64,000 nt of DNA from Actinostola sp. cb2023. Its lineage: Eukaryota > Cnidaria > Anthozoa > Actiniaria > Actinostolidae. The notes under the pieces were generated by a model, which worked only from the letters and a program-made list of their open reading frames with translations, ran no database searches and had not been told where the DNA came from. Each line of letters starts with the position of its first letter. Within the stretch, counting starts at the first letter, position 1. Location: contig JAUJYZ010001362.1 of assembly GCA_033675265.1 (NCBI GenBank), positions 172,787 to 236,786 of the forward strand. The letters are read 5' to 3'. The translations under genes and the position numbers were made by a program. This document shows, piece by piece, positions 42,104-54,235 of the stretch.

Positions 42104-43560
42104 CTGAAAAATATTGCTTTTCGTTTTGTTGCGATTATGACGCACGCAGCGCGCGCTGAGGGCTCTGGGAACGAGGGTGTTCTTTGTAGCGTCCAGCCCT
42201 CCTCTCCTTTGCTACGGGAAACAATGTTGCTTGCTCTGAAAGGCATGGCGGAGAAACGACAGAAGGTGAGCACCAAACACAACGGTTTATTTTGCGTTGT
42301 GTCATTAGATTGAAGTGGATGTTATTATGTAGTGAATCTGATTTGGAGTTTCGAGATGAATCTCACGTTTATATGATGAAGTACGGGAAGTAAAACGGTT
42401 ACAAATGTCTCCCCGCGGGGCGTGAGTCCACCATGTGCCCGGCTGTGTAGTATTAAATAGCTTCTAAATTTCCTCTTATCAGCAACGAAACCAATGCAAT
42501 AATATCTCTTTCTACTAGTTGTATCGAGTTGTAATTTGGAATGGTTGTTGATATACCGAGAATGAGCCCACCACTGGGGACACCACATGTAAGCGATGCT
42601 ACTGATAATGTCTATAATCTTATTACGAACTATCTCATGTCTTTGTTTACAATTTACTCAATTACTTTACTCGCTTTACTCGCAAAATATGAATTGTTGT
42701 CGTTTCACGTACTTAGAACATCAACGACTGGAGTAGTACGTGGCGTGTCAGCAAGCTACGTACAGGATATAGCGAGGTCTCATCGTATATTTTCTGATAA
42801 TTCGTGAACTTGCGGTGAAACAGTGGTATTACCGTAATTCTTTCAGTACGTAACTTTATTTATGCGTAGTTTCAAAGTCTCCATGGTAAAACAGCTCATT
42901 TGTTGTAGTTATATTTTCAGAACTTTGTAATCGCGTGAGTGTGTGTTTATGTAAATTTACAAATTCTGTACAGTATTTACATAAAAAGAACAATAAAGTC
43001 AGTAGTGGAAGGTTGCCAAAGGGTTAATATAAAGGATCCTGCAACCCATAGAAAGTATCAAGTATATTTAACAGCAGATAGACAGCAAAGTGAACTATAT
43101 ATTATATATTAAATTTGAATAGAGATTGACAAAAAAGAGCGCGCATAATTACTTACTAATTACGATAAATTACGATAAATTACGATAAATTACAAAGGAA
43201 TTCAAAACATGCATAGGGACATTTCCTATATTAATCTATTAATCTATAATTGTCGATTGAGATAATAGGGATACAAGGGTATCCTGTGGTCCAAAGGCCC
43301 CCATCTCCTGCCTCTCCGCAGTACGCGTATGTTCTTCATCACCCTTGTTTGGACAACTAACAATAGAAACTAATTTCACCATAAGAACAATAAAAGACGC
43401 CGTGAGGAATGATGTTTCAGTGTTCAATGATAGCTGAGGTGTATGTATAAGCAATATAACACCGTGGTAGAATTAAGGTATAAAACCGTCTTATATCATC
43501 ATTTATAAAGTTCCTCAAATGATTTTCGTTATAAGTATCTCAGTTGCCAAGTGATTTTGG
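42104..43560. other. Upstream region of ANKUB1-like gene; possible divergent exon
   Basis: On the plus strand ATGGCGGAGAAACGACAGAAG at 42245-42265 is followed by GTGAGC, a plausible short first exon (MAEKRQK) of a divergent gene, but no second exon joins in frame. The minus-strand ORF 43454-43239 has one hydrophobic segment and no recognised family. The stretch 42040-42660 has diverged relatives inside the DUF229 spacers (51880-53620, 58850-59920). Confidence 0.3.
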
Positions 43561-43567
43561 AAGTATA

Positions 43568-43683
43568 CAGCTTATAAGCTACTTGTAGCCTCTTCTTACG
43601 GCGGTTTATACCCAATATCCTCGGAACCCAATATCCTCGGATAAAACGCCGTAAGAAGAGGCTACAAGTAGCTTATACAGCTT
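43568..43683. mobile_element. Foldback, perfect 28-bp arms
   Basis: aagctacttgtagcctcttc plus ttacggcg is mirrored by cgccgtaa plus gaagaggctacaagtagctt, with a loop containing two copies of cccaatatcctcgga. Confidence 0.75.
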
Positions 43684-43799
43684 AATAAATCCATTTAAAA
43701 TTATTTAAATTTGACAAAGTTTTTCAAATATCATTAATCAGATTATTGTTCCTTAATTCCCACAAGGAAATACTAAACAAATGCTTTTCAATTCTGTAT

Positions 43800-45370
43800 A
43801 CTGTAATGTTACGAGCTTCATCAAAACAGCTAAAGCGTCCATTTTTTTGTCCAACATTTTCAGTTTCATCAGGGGTCGCGATAAAAGGCTGAAACTGAAA
43901 CGGCGGAAAGCGGAAACGGAAACGGCTGAAACAGCGGAAAGTGCGGAAAGTGCGGAAAGTGGTAAAAAGCTGAAACGGCGGAAAGTGGAAAAAAGCTGAA
44001 ACGGCGGAAACGGCGGAAAAGTGGTAAAAAACTGAAACCTTTCCATAATCACAGACCTCTTCATTTAATTTCCTTAAAGTTTGTATATATTTGTAAATTA
44101 ATAAATTAAACTGCTCGAACGTGCTACTACTTTGGCTATCTTTTCATGGTCGATAGTAGGGACTGCCGGAGGACAGCCTATTCATCATATATATTCATAC
44201 AAACTACGAGAACGAGTCGAATACTCAAATATAGACCAAATCGGCTAACGAAATGTTGTACCCAATTCAGATCTTTTGGGAATACGGTTCTTTGTCTGTT
44301 GTATTTCGATTTCAATAGAGCATTGACATGGAAATGTTTGGAACAAAAAGCTCTTATTCCCAAAGGTTTTGAATTGGGATAAAGAATGTAAACATTGCGT
44401 TAGCCGAATAGGTCTATTGGCACTATCATTTAATTTCGTAGTCGTGAGCGGTCGCGTACGTAGATTGAAACTTTAAATTGTGATAAATCGGAAATATCGC
44501 CAGTTGCTTTGCCAGTCAATCGATCTAGGTTTGATCATTCTTACAATTATTAAATCCAACGCGTCAGTGATTCCTCGAATCTTTCTAGTCTAGCGTTACG
44601 GGTCGCGATAAAAGGCTGAAAGCTGAAACCCCTAGCGTTACTCTATAAATCGACATCATCTATTCAACGTCTGGTTGACTGTCAAAGTCTTCAGTGAGCC
44701 CCCTTGTCAGTAGGTCTCAGTATATTGTAAAGAAGCGCTTATAGATGAAGTTTCTCCCAGATAATTATCCTCGTAAGGACAGCTATTTTCAGTTAATACA
44801 TTGGATGAAATTTTACCTCTGGCACCCATATTAAGCAAAACTAACAACTCAATTGTTCCCGATGGACGTATTTCATATTAGAAAGAGCTAGTAAGAGCGT
44901 ACGGACGATATACACCTATAATACACGCGGATCAAAGGGCTGATATACACGCGGGTAAAGGGCTCTTTTGATCCATCGTGGATCGTAGCACTTACAAAAG
45001 ACAACTGACACGAGCTGGCACGAGTGTCATTGTAATTTGAGAATTTCGTTATTTTCTGCTCAAAGTCTGCAAAATCAAATGTTTAATTCATATACATGCA
45101 AAATTTAAAGGAAATTAAATTCAGCATCTGAGTATCGAAGAGCGGAGGTCTGTGACACCACTGGAAAGTTAATTATGGAAAGGTTTCAGTTTTTTACCAC
45201 TTTTCCGCCGTTTCCGCCGTTTCAGCTTTTTTACACTTTCCGCCGTTTCAGCTTTTTACCACTTTCCGCACTTTCCGCTCTTTCCGCTCTTTCAGCCGTT
45301 TCCGTTTCCGCTTTCCGCCGTTTCAGTTTCAGCCTTTTATCGCGACCCGTTTCATCAGCTAGCTCTGTAG
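43800..45370. repeat. Inverted pair of GAAACGGCGGAAA arrays flanking 1.1 kb
   Basis: At 43868-44050 ggtcgcgataaaaggctgaa leads into gaaacggcggaaagtgcgga-type repeats and ends near cacagacctcttcattt. The reverse complement, in the same order, occupies about 45140-45355. A third fragment (gggtcgcgataaaaggctga) is at about 44600. The whole could be one large foldback element. Confidence 0.65.
44225..44430. mobile_element. MITE with CGGCTAACG ends
   Basis: Left tagaccaaatcggctaacg pairs with right cgttagccgaataggtctat. Inner acccaattcagatcttttgg with gaata and its mirror tattcccaaaggttttgaat with tggg also pair. Confidence 0.6.
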
Positions 45371-45430
45371 TAAACAGTGTAAAGTATGGTGTAGAAAAAC
45401 AAAGGTCTTGGGTTCGATTCCTGATATGAG
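45350..45430 (+). repeat. tRNA-like fragment with B box
   Basis: tagctctgtagtaaacag (A-box-like) precedes gggttcgattcctgatatga (B box GGTTCGATTCC) by about 45 bp. Likely a SINE relic. Confidence 0.35.
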
Positions 45431-45730
45431 CGGCCGTGTTGTATGAGAGTCATACAACACGGACGCGAATATTGTATCGGACTTATCATATCCACAGATG
45501 TATAAAATCTTGTTCTACTATAATTTTCAAGATACCAGTAAGTTTGGCTGAGAAAATCAATGTTTTAGTCTCTGCAAATCAAGACGATTTTGTATCAAAA
45601 ATACAAGCTCTTCCACGCCTATGATTTCTATTGTGTTTTCCTCATGAATTATTAATGAATATGAAAATAACTGAATGGACTGAAGCGCGCGCTCTGATTG
45701 GATACTCTACTAGTAGGCTATTTAACAAAT

Positions 45731-45877
45731 TGACATCACTTTTTTATGCGTCTGTCCTCTTATTGACGATAAATTTCGTCATAACATTGTCAAAGTAGTG
45801 TTCCGCATACTACTTTGACAATGTTATGACGAAATTTATCGTCAATAAGAGGACAGACGCATAAAAAAGTGATGTCA
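45731..45877. mobile_element. Foldback, arms about 68 bp
   Basis: tgacatcacttttttatgcg, tctgtcctcttattgacgat, aaatttcgtcataacattgt and caaagtagt are mirrored exactly after the loop gttccgcat. Confidence 0.85.
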
Positions 45878-45901
45878 AATTATTTTTTACAATAACAAAA
45901 A

Positions 45902-46117
45902 TTATTCAAACATGTTTACACACCATCTTGTATTTCTCGATCTTACGAATTTCTTGACTATTTCGTGCAGTTCGTAGTCATTTAGTGTCGCAAAGCGAAC
46001 GCTATCATTTACTTTCTGTTCGGACTCAACTTCCTCCAGTGATAAGCATAGTTTTTCATCTGAAATTTCCTCAAGAAATTCAACTTGGAACGAAGGAAAA
46101 TCGTCCATTGATGACAT
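45902..46117 (-). pseudogene. Fragment of KIAA1958/ZMYM-like (DUF3504-type) ORF
   Basis: MSSMDDFPSFQVEFLEEISD opens a 71-residue frame containing VRFATLNDYELHEIVKKF and RNTRWCVNMFE. This resembles the N-terminal motif RFAxLxxxELxEI...NTxWAVxxFxxW of the Crypton-derived tyrosine-recombinase-like proteins. It stops one residue before the expected EQW and no catalytic part follows. The fragment lies between gcgcgcgctctgattgg (45683) and ccaatcagcgcgcg (46196), which pair as element ends. Confidence 0.45.
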
Positions 46118-46219
46118 TTTTCTCCATCGATCTTCAGCTTTGTACGCGCCATTTTGTTTTTATCTGTCTGTCCTCTTATTGATGATGAAAATTAACCAAT
46201 CAGCGCGCGAGAAATTTGT

Positions 46220-47029
46220 AAGTTATTGTAAAACAGCTCATATACCACGAGTAGAGAAAAATTTAAAACAATTATTCCACTCAATCTCGTCGTACATTGC
46301 TACTCGGCAGGAGCCTCGTTGGCTATCAGCTCATGCACGACTCGATTTCGTGGATTAATTTTTAAATATACCAAAGAAAAGACCGTAATGACCTCTTTTA
46401 CTTCGAGTTCTGGTACGAATAATAACATCCACCTGTTGTAATACAAGGTACACGCCTGTAAACACTGATCGTTTACAGTAAACAGCCTTACTCAGAGCGC
46501 TCGCTCGCTGTCAAATTTGGCTGGTTCAATCCGATCCGTTGATAATATACAACAATTTATAAAAAATCTCGGGAAATCACCGTTGAAAGCAACAAGCGAC
46601 AAGCAACGACCGCAAAGGATGTCGGTATTTTTAACTGGTAGTTAATTTATTCATATATCGGCATAATAGCTTTACTTGGTGCCCAACCCCGCCAGCGCTA
46701 TGTCAAGTAAGTGAACGTGTGCGGTCTTGGCTTGTTGCTTTTGACGGCGACAAATGTTTTAAAATTCGTGTACAACTGTCACGTACCTTGAAAACGGACA
46801 GGAAGCACGAGCCCATGCAGAATGAACTACAGTTGTTGCGTGCCGTTACCAGTAAACTCGGCGCATAGACATATGTCTGTCTGGTCATTTAAAGGGAAAA
46901 CTTCCTCAGTATTTACTGCCTTCTCAGTCTTACTCACAATCACACTTTTTTAATTTTAGATTAAAGTGTCGTCTATAAACTCTTTGGAACAAAAGCCTTG
47001 AGCGAGTACTGCACAACGACCGCTACATA
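46220..47029. other. Upstream region of DUF229 copy A
   Basis: No exon supported. A minus-strand ORF at 46888-46703 has no recognisable family. The promoter of copy A should lie here. Unlike copies B and C, copy A does not share the 0.8-kb upstream block seen before 55073 and 61389. Confidence 0.35.
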
Positions 47030-49783
47030 ATGTCTTTGCTGTCACTCTTCAAGGGAAAACTAATTAGATGGATGAGCGGAAGAGCTTCCAGCAACAAGTG
47101 CCTTCAACTGCAGTTGTTCATATTCATCTTAGTCGCATTGGGGATGATTATCCTTTCAGTAATGCAAACTACGTTGAATCAGTCTGTAAAGAAATATTTT
47201 TTCACAAGTATGAAGGACGTCTGGAAGTATGGCAAGTGTTCGCCACACAAGGCAAGTAACAAATCCCTGGAAATGGTGCGAGATTTGTACAAATTAGACC
47301 CTGGACTGACAAGGTGCAAATCTCCTGCAGGGAAAACAATCTGTCAAATAAAACCTCGCCGTAAAAGCTTGGGCGATGGAAAGGGTTATGGAGCCACAGT
47401 TGATTGTAATCCCATCTGCAAGGAACACAATCAATCTCAAAGTCTAAATATCCTGACGGTTCGTGATGGACAAATCAAAAATGTGGGATCTTTTCAAAGT
47501 AGAGTGGATCTTGAAAAAGGTATTTTGAATGTTATAAGTGAAAACATCAAGAAGAAAATCCACTTTATTGTTCTTCGTTGCACTTTAAAAGACTCCAATC
47601 AGATCGTCTCTCAAATTCTTCCACTGGATCCACGTTTGACCATCAGGAGAAATACAACAAAGTCACGTGACAAGAACTTAGTCAATATCAATATTCTTCT
47701 TCTTGATTCGGTATCGCGGGCTCATTTCTACCGATCTTTGCCCAAAACTATTGAAGTGTTTAGTAAATGGAACAATGATCCTTCATCAGCGCCTGCTCGA
47801 GTGTTCGATTTCGAGCTGTTTCAAGCAGTTGAAGGACATACGACTGAAAACACTCATGCTTTATTCAATGGGAAACTACTTCCGCTAGAGCGGACCGAGG
47901 GAAGACACTCCGTCCATCCGGGAACCATGTTTGGCGCGTTTCAAAAAGTGGGCTATCAAACGATGTGGCAGGAAGACTTGTGTTGGAAGGCAGTCTGGGG
48001 TCTACTGTTGGATTTGCTTGCAGGAAGTTGGAACAATCTTCAAGACAAATTAAAAGAAAACTTTATCGACCACGTGGGTAAGGATATCATTAGTAAGTTA
48101 GGGATTGGGTCGAGTAGGTTCGCAAAGGATTCCTGGTCTAAGAGTCTCTTCGCCAACTCTCCCCAATCCCCTACTCGTGCAACTCAATTTTATAGCAAAG
48201 TCAACAGAATTAAATTCGAGAAGTCAAATTCCATATTGGGGAATCAAATTCCATATTTGTCAACCAAATTCCATATTTGTCAACCAAATTCCATATTCGG
48301 GAATGAAATTCCATAATTGGGAATCGATTTCCATATTCGCCATTAATTCACTCCAAATACAGAAGCAAATTTGGGTCGTGTACTAAACTGTGTTTATATC
48401 TTGGTAGGAATGACTGATTCGAGCTGTGAAATCCTGGAATACGTCTATGGCGTGAATCATCCATTTTATGATCCTACTCAAATTTGCTACAGCGGTCACT
48501 TCCAACATTCGTACTTTTTTAACTACACATTGGACACACTCAACGCCATCGCATCTGACCCACATGCCTTACCGTTAGTTACTTATATGTCTTCAAGTGT
48601 TGGTCATGACCACCTTGGAAGACGAATTCAAACACTGGACAACGGCCTAGTGCAGTATATCAATGAACTGTCCCTTAGTGAAGACACTATCACCATCATG
48701 TTAGCAGATCACGGCAATACTTACACAAGATATACTGTTTCAATCGCCGAGGGTCGCTTTGAAATGTTTCATCCACATCTCTTCATTATCATCCCCAATA
48801 AAGTAGCGAATCGTTTAGGTAAAGAAGCTCTTAACGCGTTAACTATTAACCAACATCGACTGGTGAATGTCATCGATCTGCATCATTCAATAATGGCATT
48901 GCTTGACCCCTTAACTGGGCGTGTCAGTCCAAGGGGTCTTTTTACACCCATTTCTGCTAACCGCACGTGTAATGACATGGAACTTCGAATGCCGAATCTC
49001 TGTGTGTGTGAAGGATGGGATACACCTGCAACTAATGACGACATGAAAAAGGTTTTAGTCGAATACGCTGTAGGAATGTTAAATAATCAATTAGACGAAC
49101 AGCTGATCAAACATTCTAAGGAAACAAATCGAACGTTTCTACATCGATCATGTATTCGATTGAGTGCCGTACAATTCGATGAAGTCCGTGAAAGACGTGA
49201 TTCTTCTCGCAACTTGTTATTCACATCTATGTTACTCTATGTAGCTTCTGGTGATTTGAAAGAGAAGGACACCTTCAACGTGGTGATGGAATCACGTGAC
49301 ATACCATCTCGACGCTCATTGGATATAAAACTCACCCAGTTTGATCGTATGTCAAGGTATGGTCAATACGGCGCATGCGCTGACAAAGGAGTTCAATTGA
49401 AACTTTGTACGTGTTCGTCAGGAGTGAAGACTAAAGCAGCGTGGCCGTTGAATGTGACAGACATATTAGCTCCCGTAGGACCAAAGTACCTAGGGAATCA
49501 GAACATCTCACCAATCCATCGTTGTCTTTATTTAGTATCAAGATCACACAATTCTATAAGCTATGGCTACGAGCTGGCAAACATTTGTGAAAGACAAGAG
49601 TTTGTAGTTATTGTGGATGTTGGTAGTAGAGGTATCAAGCTATCCCGTGCTTGTCCGTTTAGCATTACTGTATCTGCTGGCACTACAAGGTTTCTATTAG
49701 CAGCACGATTAGAACAACTTCATTTACTAAAGAGCGCCTTTATCGAAGTGGACGTGAAAGTATCCAAAGTCACGAACTCTTAG
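47030..49783 (+). CDS. DUF229 sulfatase-fold membrane protein, copy A, 807 aa
   Basis: Exon 1 is 47030-48077, exon 2 48408-49783; donor GTAAGG, acceptor ttggtag, phase 1, joining HVG to MTDSSCEI. A short cytosolic head is followed by a signal-anchor (LQLQLFIFILVALGMIILSV, about residues 25-45), giving a type II topology. The luminal part has the DUF229 hallmarks INILLLDSVSRAHFYRSLPK (about residues 220-240), GHTTENTHALFNG, MWQEDLCW, NVGHDH-type VGHDHLGRR, MLADHGNTYTRY, FEMFHPHLFIIIP and ISANRTCNDMELR. In the alkaline phosphatase/sulfatase superfamily such Asp/His residues bind metal and the Ser/Thr near DSxSR is catalytic. The substrate is unknown. The C-terminal 250 residues are Cys-rich. 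The intact frame suggests a working gene, first of three head-to-tail copies. Confidence 0.85.
48212..48345 (+). repeat. Intron minisatellite, DUF229 copy A (short allele)
   Basis: About six units of 20-21 bp, such as GGGAATCAAATTCCATATT and GTCAACCAAATTCCATATTT. The same array is over 20 units in copies B and C. Confidence 0.85.
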
Positions 49784-50045
49784 TGAAATTATTCAAGGTC
49801 ATTATGCTACATGTAGTAATTGGTAATAATAATAATTAATATTTATAACATATGTATATGATCAAATGCGCATTATTCATATCTAAATATAAATATATCA
49901 AAACTAAATTAGAAATACCGTAAGTTATGGATCCTCGTTTCCTCCCCGCTTTCAGTTTATGGCTCCATGCCGAAACAACTCGGTCCATAACTTGTGCGGA
50001 CCTCTCACGCAGTTAATATAACAAGACGCTCAATGAGCGTTCACT
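49784..50045 (+). repeat. 3' flank shared with copy B
   Basis: Nearly identical to 58229-58490. It includes ccgtaagttatggatcctcg and its partial mirror tccataacttgtgcgg around cgctttcagtttatggctcc. It is part of the tandem duplication unit. Confidence 0.8.
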
Positions 50046-51484
50046 CGGGCATTATGAAAAGGAAAATGTCAGTTGCGTGAGGAAGAACCTGAAAATGAAT
50101 GCCAGTTCGTTGAAGAAAAAGAATATTTATCTATATATTTTTTGGTGTGCATAGATAACAAGAACAGTGTCAGTTGCGTGAGGAGGGACCTGACAGTGAT
50201 TGACAGTTGCGTGAAGAAAGAGAATATGTATATGTGTTTCGGTGAGCATCTCTGAATCGAACTTCCGTAACACGTGCTTGGTACTTCCAGTTGAAAATCA
50301 TATTTATGGTCAGACGATTCTGATAACCTCTTTGGTTTCTTCGTTATCGCAAAGGAAATTCGGTCAATTCAATAAATCGTCGAATCAAAAAAAATTATTT
50401 GCAATATTCTTTCATAGTTAGAAGAGCTCTTTTGTTGTACAGCATTTGTATAATGTAATTAAGGTTTAGTTGGATTCTGAAATTAACGGAATGAATGATC
50501 AAAATGAATATAAATAGCTTGAGTTCAATTGATTACCTTTGGACTTTGATGAGTTCATGTAAAGTCTGTAAAGGCCCTGTCGAAAACGCTCTACATCTTT
50601 TAGAGTGGGCCCACACGAATCGGCGTATGCGTTTGTATGTGAGAGCGTATTTAAGAGGAACTGATGGATGGCTTGCCTTGGATACAACATAATTTCTCTT
50701 CTGCACAGGTCAACTGCTTCTTTCACTTCTAGTCGTCGAATACGATGACTTAGCAATATCTCAGTATCTGCCATGAGCGAACAAAACTTCGGATTAATTG
50801 ACACGTTTGTCGCGCCATGAATATTCAACCTCAAGTGACCTCAAGTATGTTTAAAGATGTAATACAGATGTACCTCCACGAATCTTTATGAGTCATCGAG
50901 ATAAATAGTTTCTCGTCACGCAACTGTCATTCTCACAATACCCGAATATACGCTCGTTGAGCGTCTTCTGCAACAGATCCCTAATAAAAATCTAAGGACG
51001 TTTTGATTTCGATTGTATTTCTGCCGTTCACTGACCTGTTTTGAGCGTGGAAATTCTGTTTTAAATAGCGCTTAACGTGGCGGTTCTAAAATTAGATCGC
51101 GTAATAAATGTATGACTCAGACAAGGATCATACAACTGTCATCGTACTGAAAAGAACACGGATTTTCGAACATTGACCTTTCTCGCCTTTGCTTTGATGT
51201 AGTTTTGAAGTACGATTTTTACGATTCCTTTTCCTTGTGAATTTTTCAAACGTGGAATAAAATAAACATTCATCGTGAGTTATTGAAAATGATACGTCTT
51301 GAGGTTGCATAGGTCAGATGGTTCTGATAACGCCCTCACGTTTGTTTTTGTTAAACTTGAAACTCCGGATACGATTAAATACGTCGCATACTTTCGTCAT
51401 TCTTTAACCGACTAAAAAAACTACGACTACTACTACCGAAAAACGCATTTTCTAACTCGGGCTTCCTTCGCAAGGGCCCGAGTA
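50046..51484. other. Spacer segment unique to the A-B interval
   Basis: This 1.4 kb is missing between B and C. It is bordered by taacaagacgctcaatgagcg at about 50020 and taacaagaccctcaatgagcg at about 51487. It includes two gtcagttgcgtgaggaag-type repeats (50066, 50167). Confidence 0.7.
50567..50777 (-). CDS. Unrecognised ORF or exon
   Basis: ATG at 50776 begins MADTEILLSHRIRRLEVKEA and continues through VDLCRREIMLYPRQAIHQFL and KDVERFRQGLYRLYMN before a donor-like AAAG/GTAATC at about 50540. The composition looks protein-like, with amphipathic helices, but I do not recognise a family. It lies in the A-B spacer only. Confidence 0.3.
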
Positions 51485-52090
51485 ACAAGACCCTCAATGA
51501 GCGTATACTCGGACATTATGACAAGTAGATCTCTATCTTTGCTCACCAACACACACCATTGGTAGAACAAGCCACAGCCAACTCAAATTTGACAGACGAA
51601 GAGAAGAGACGATAGAGTCATTCTTCCGTGACAATGTCCGATACTATATACTTGAGCATAGAATTACATCATTAGGCGTTCGGATATCATCGCCCCCGTT
51701 TTCAGCCAATCGAAACCCTGAAACAGACATTCCTGACCGATACGATCACATTCTTCGCATTTTTTTTTCATTCTGTGGCCAAACAAAAAAAATTAAAAAG
51801 AAAGCCCAATTTCTAACTCGGTCACTTCCTCCGGAAATGTCCGAGTAATAAGGATTATTTGCATATAGTTAACTGTCTCTTTTTGCCTCATTTTCTGTCA
51901 CAATTCAGTTTAAAGGAATGAAAAATTGGACGAAGGATTGTTCGGTTTTGTTATTCATTCTTGATGCGCACGCAACGCGCGACTATGATGAAAAATGAGA
52001 ACGAGTTTGTTCTTTGTAGCTTCCAGTCCTTTTGTCGAAACGTTGCCAGCAGTGTTGGAACGCGTTGAGGATTTTTACACACTCATTTAA

Positions 52091-52768
52091 GGTGGTTCCA
52101 GCATAATGAATGACCTGTTTGCGGTATTTTTTAACTCGCTCGCTCCGCGTCAATATTGCTTGGATTTTATTGTGCTTATAACACAAATACTAATTCAACT
52201 ATTCTGCTTTTGGAAGGTTTATTCAAAATTATCATTGTAAGCTGCGTTTGTGAATGCCAGCTGATATTCAAACGACACTATTTTCACTAAAACTGCTGCC
52301 AAACGGTTTTCCCTCGTACGATTTTTTTTTAAACTTCGTGAACGACCTTTTAAGGTCCCTAGTAATGTTCTGACGAGGTAAGAAGGAAATTAATCGAGCC
52401 GAAATCACCAGTTCATATTTTTGTTGTCAATATTTGGACCTATCGGTTGTTACGTGACTTCGGCTCGAACAATTTTCTTCTTACCTCGTCAGAACATTAC
52501 TAGGGACCTTAAAAGGTCGTTCACGAAGTTTAAAAAAAGTCGTACGAGGGAAAACCGTTTGGCAGCAGTTTTAGTGAAAATAGTGTCGTTTGAATATCAG
52601 CTGGCATTCACAAACGCAGCTTACAATGATAATTTTGAATAAACCTTCCAAAAGCAGAATAGTTGAATTAGTATTTGTGTTAAGCATAATAAAATGCAGG
52701 CAATATTGACGTGGAGCGAGCGAGTTAAAAAATACGGCAAACAGGTCATTCATTATGCTGGAACCACC
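52091..52768. mobile_element. 678-bp foldback transposon with TTAA target duplication
   Basis: The ends GGTGGTTCCAGCATAATGAA and TTCATTATGCTGGAACCACC border arms of about 320 bp that are nearly perfect mirrors, with a centre of about 45 bp (ttcatatttttgttgtcaat). TTAA stands on both sides (52087-52090, 52769-52772). The paralogous spacer at 59066-59080 reads catttaagtagcg with a single TTAA, the empty site. TTAA duplication is typical of piggyBac and Kolobok-type elements. There is no ORF, so it was mobilised in trans. Confidence 0.9.
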
Positions 52769-53632
52769 TTAAGTAGCGTTACGAGTAAGAACGATAGCAA
52801 AAGACAATAGACTGCGGCATTGAGCTCGCCTCACACACGAATTTGCTTGAATATGTGTAACATGCTGTCTCAGATACCAACTATCAAAGTTACAAGGAGA
52901 AAATAGAGGAAACTGTGTGCAGTTGCCCATTTTTACTGTGAAAACTGAAGGAGAACGCTATGCAGCCAATAGAAAAGACGGAAGACAATGGATATTTGAA
53001 TCACAAATTTGAGAACTTTCCTCACACACAATTTTCTTTAAAATCAAACCAAAGTTAGTTTGACTAAAAGTGAATTAAATTCTCAAACGTTATCTAATGG
53101 AAATATGTATTCCTTGGTTGGGTTTCTATTGAATATTTATGAGTATGACCCAATGAAATTGCAAGTAAGAAGAATGGAAAATTAACACCTTTTACATTCC
53201 TATGCCGTTCATGCTATCGTTCTTACACGGAACGCTATACTTAATACACAAGGTGAGCACCAAACACAACTGTTTGTTTTGCGTTGTATCATTAGATTGA
53301 AGTGGAGTTCGAGATGATGAAGTACGGGAAGTAACGGGGGTTACAAATGAGTAATTTACATATCGAAATGTGAGTTGATGAGGATATAGAGTTACCGACA
53401 AGAACTGAAATGAAATCAGATAAAATTACGAATATTAGGAGAAAATCACTACGGCGAGTGTGTTGAAATAATGATGTTACAAACTCAAGCGATGTCTCGA
53501 TATTACGATTAGACTACATACATCTATTATGCCCATCTGGGTACTAACAGTCTGTTGAACGCACTTATATAACGAATGATCTCGTGTCTTAACTTTGTTC
53601 ATAATTTCCTCGATGATCCAGAGGTTTTTTGT

Positions 53633-53653
53633 CCTCGGAGCACCGCTCCGAGG
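53633..53653. other. Short perfect hairpin (also 59941-59961)
   Basis: CCTCGGAGC, loop ACC, GCTCCGAGG. Both copies of the duplicated unit keep it without change. Confidence 0.7.
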
Positions 53654-54235
53654 TGTTAGAAGGGAATTCTCGGTAAAGCTGGTATCGTCCTTTAGGTACT
53701 TTTATTCAGGTTTCTGTGCTCTTACAAGCGTACTACTTTACAAGCTAAAATGTAACTATAGAGGTTTTACAATAGATGGTCTATCTTGATTGATGTCGGT
53801 TTTTGTAAAGGCCTGTGATTGGCTATATGGTAACGTAATTCTAGATTATGACAGCGGGGTACATAGCTATTGAGGGAAGAAACCTAAAGATTCGATATGG
53901 CTATTCTTCGATATATCGTGTCCAAGTTACAATGTGGGATAGCAGAAGCTACAAGCTATCTGGCTATCTAGAAATATCATAAATCAGAACGAGGGATGAT
54001 AATGATTTAGCGAGTTCTTGTGTATTAGGGCGTATCAATAGAAAGACATAGATGAATGGAAAAGCAGATGGAAGTATTTTGACATTCTAAAGAAAGTTGA
54101 GTCGACCCGTTGCCAATTGGAAGTTCCGATCTAAAAATCTATTTAGTTCGTAATGGAATAGTGATTGCTTGGTACATCCTGACACATATGTCAAGGTATA
54201 GCCTTACCGACTAGGATTTAGACATGACATATTAA

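Larger units (their letters stand above)
51485..54235. repeat. A-B spacer copy of the duplicated unit
   Basis: Matches 58450-60544 almost throughout, except for the 678-bp foldback at 52091-52768 and small indels. A 68-residue ORF (MVEQATAISNLTDEE) seen at 58540 is frameshifted here by four bases (gaagagaagagacg), arguing against coding. An 86-residue ORF at 60099-60359 is also not conserved at 53790-54050. Confidence 0.7.

Noticed and set aside
42245..42265. First exon of a divergent gene (MAEKRQK)
   Set aside because: The donor looks good, but no downstream exon joins in frame in the next kilobases; mentioned only in the region note.
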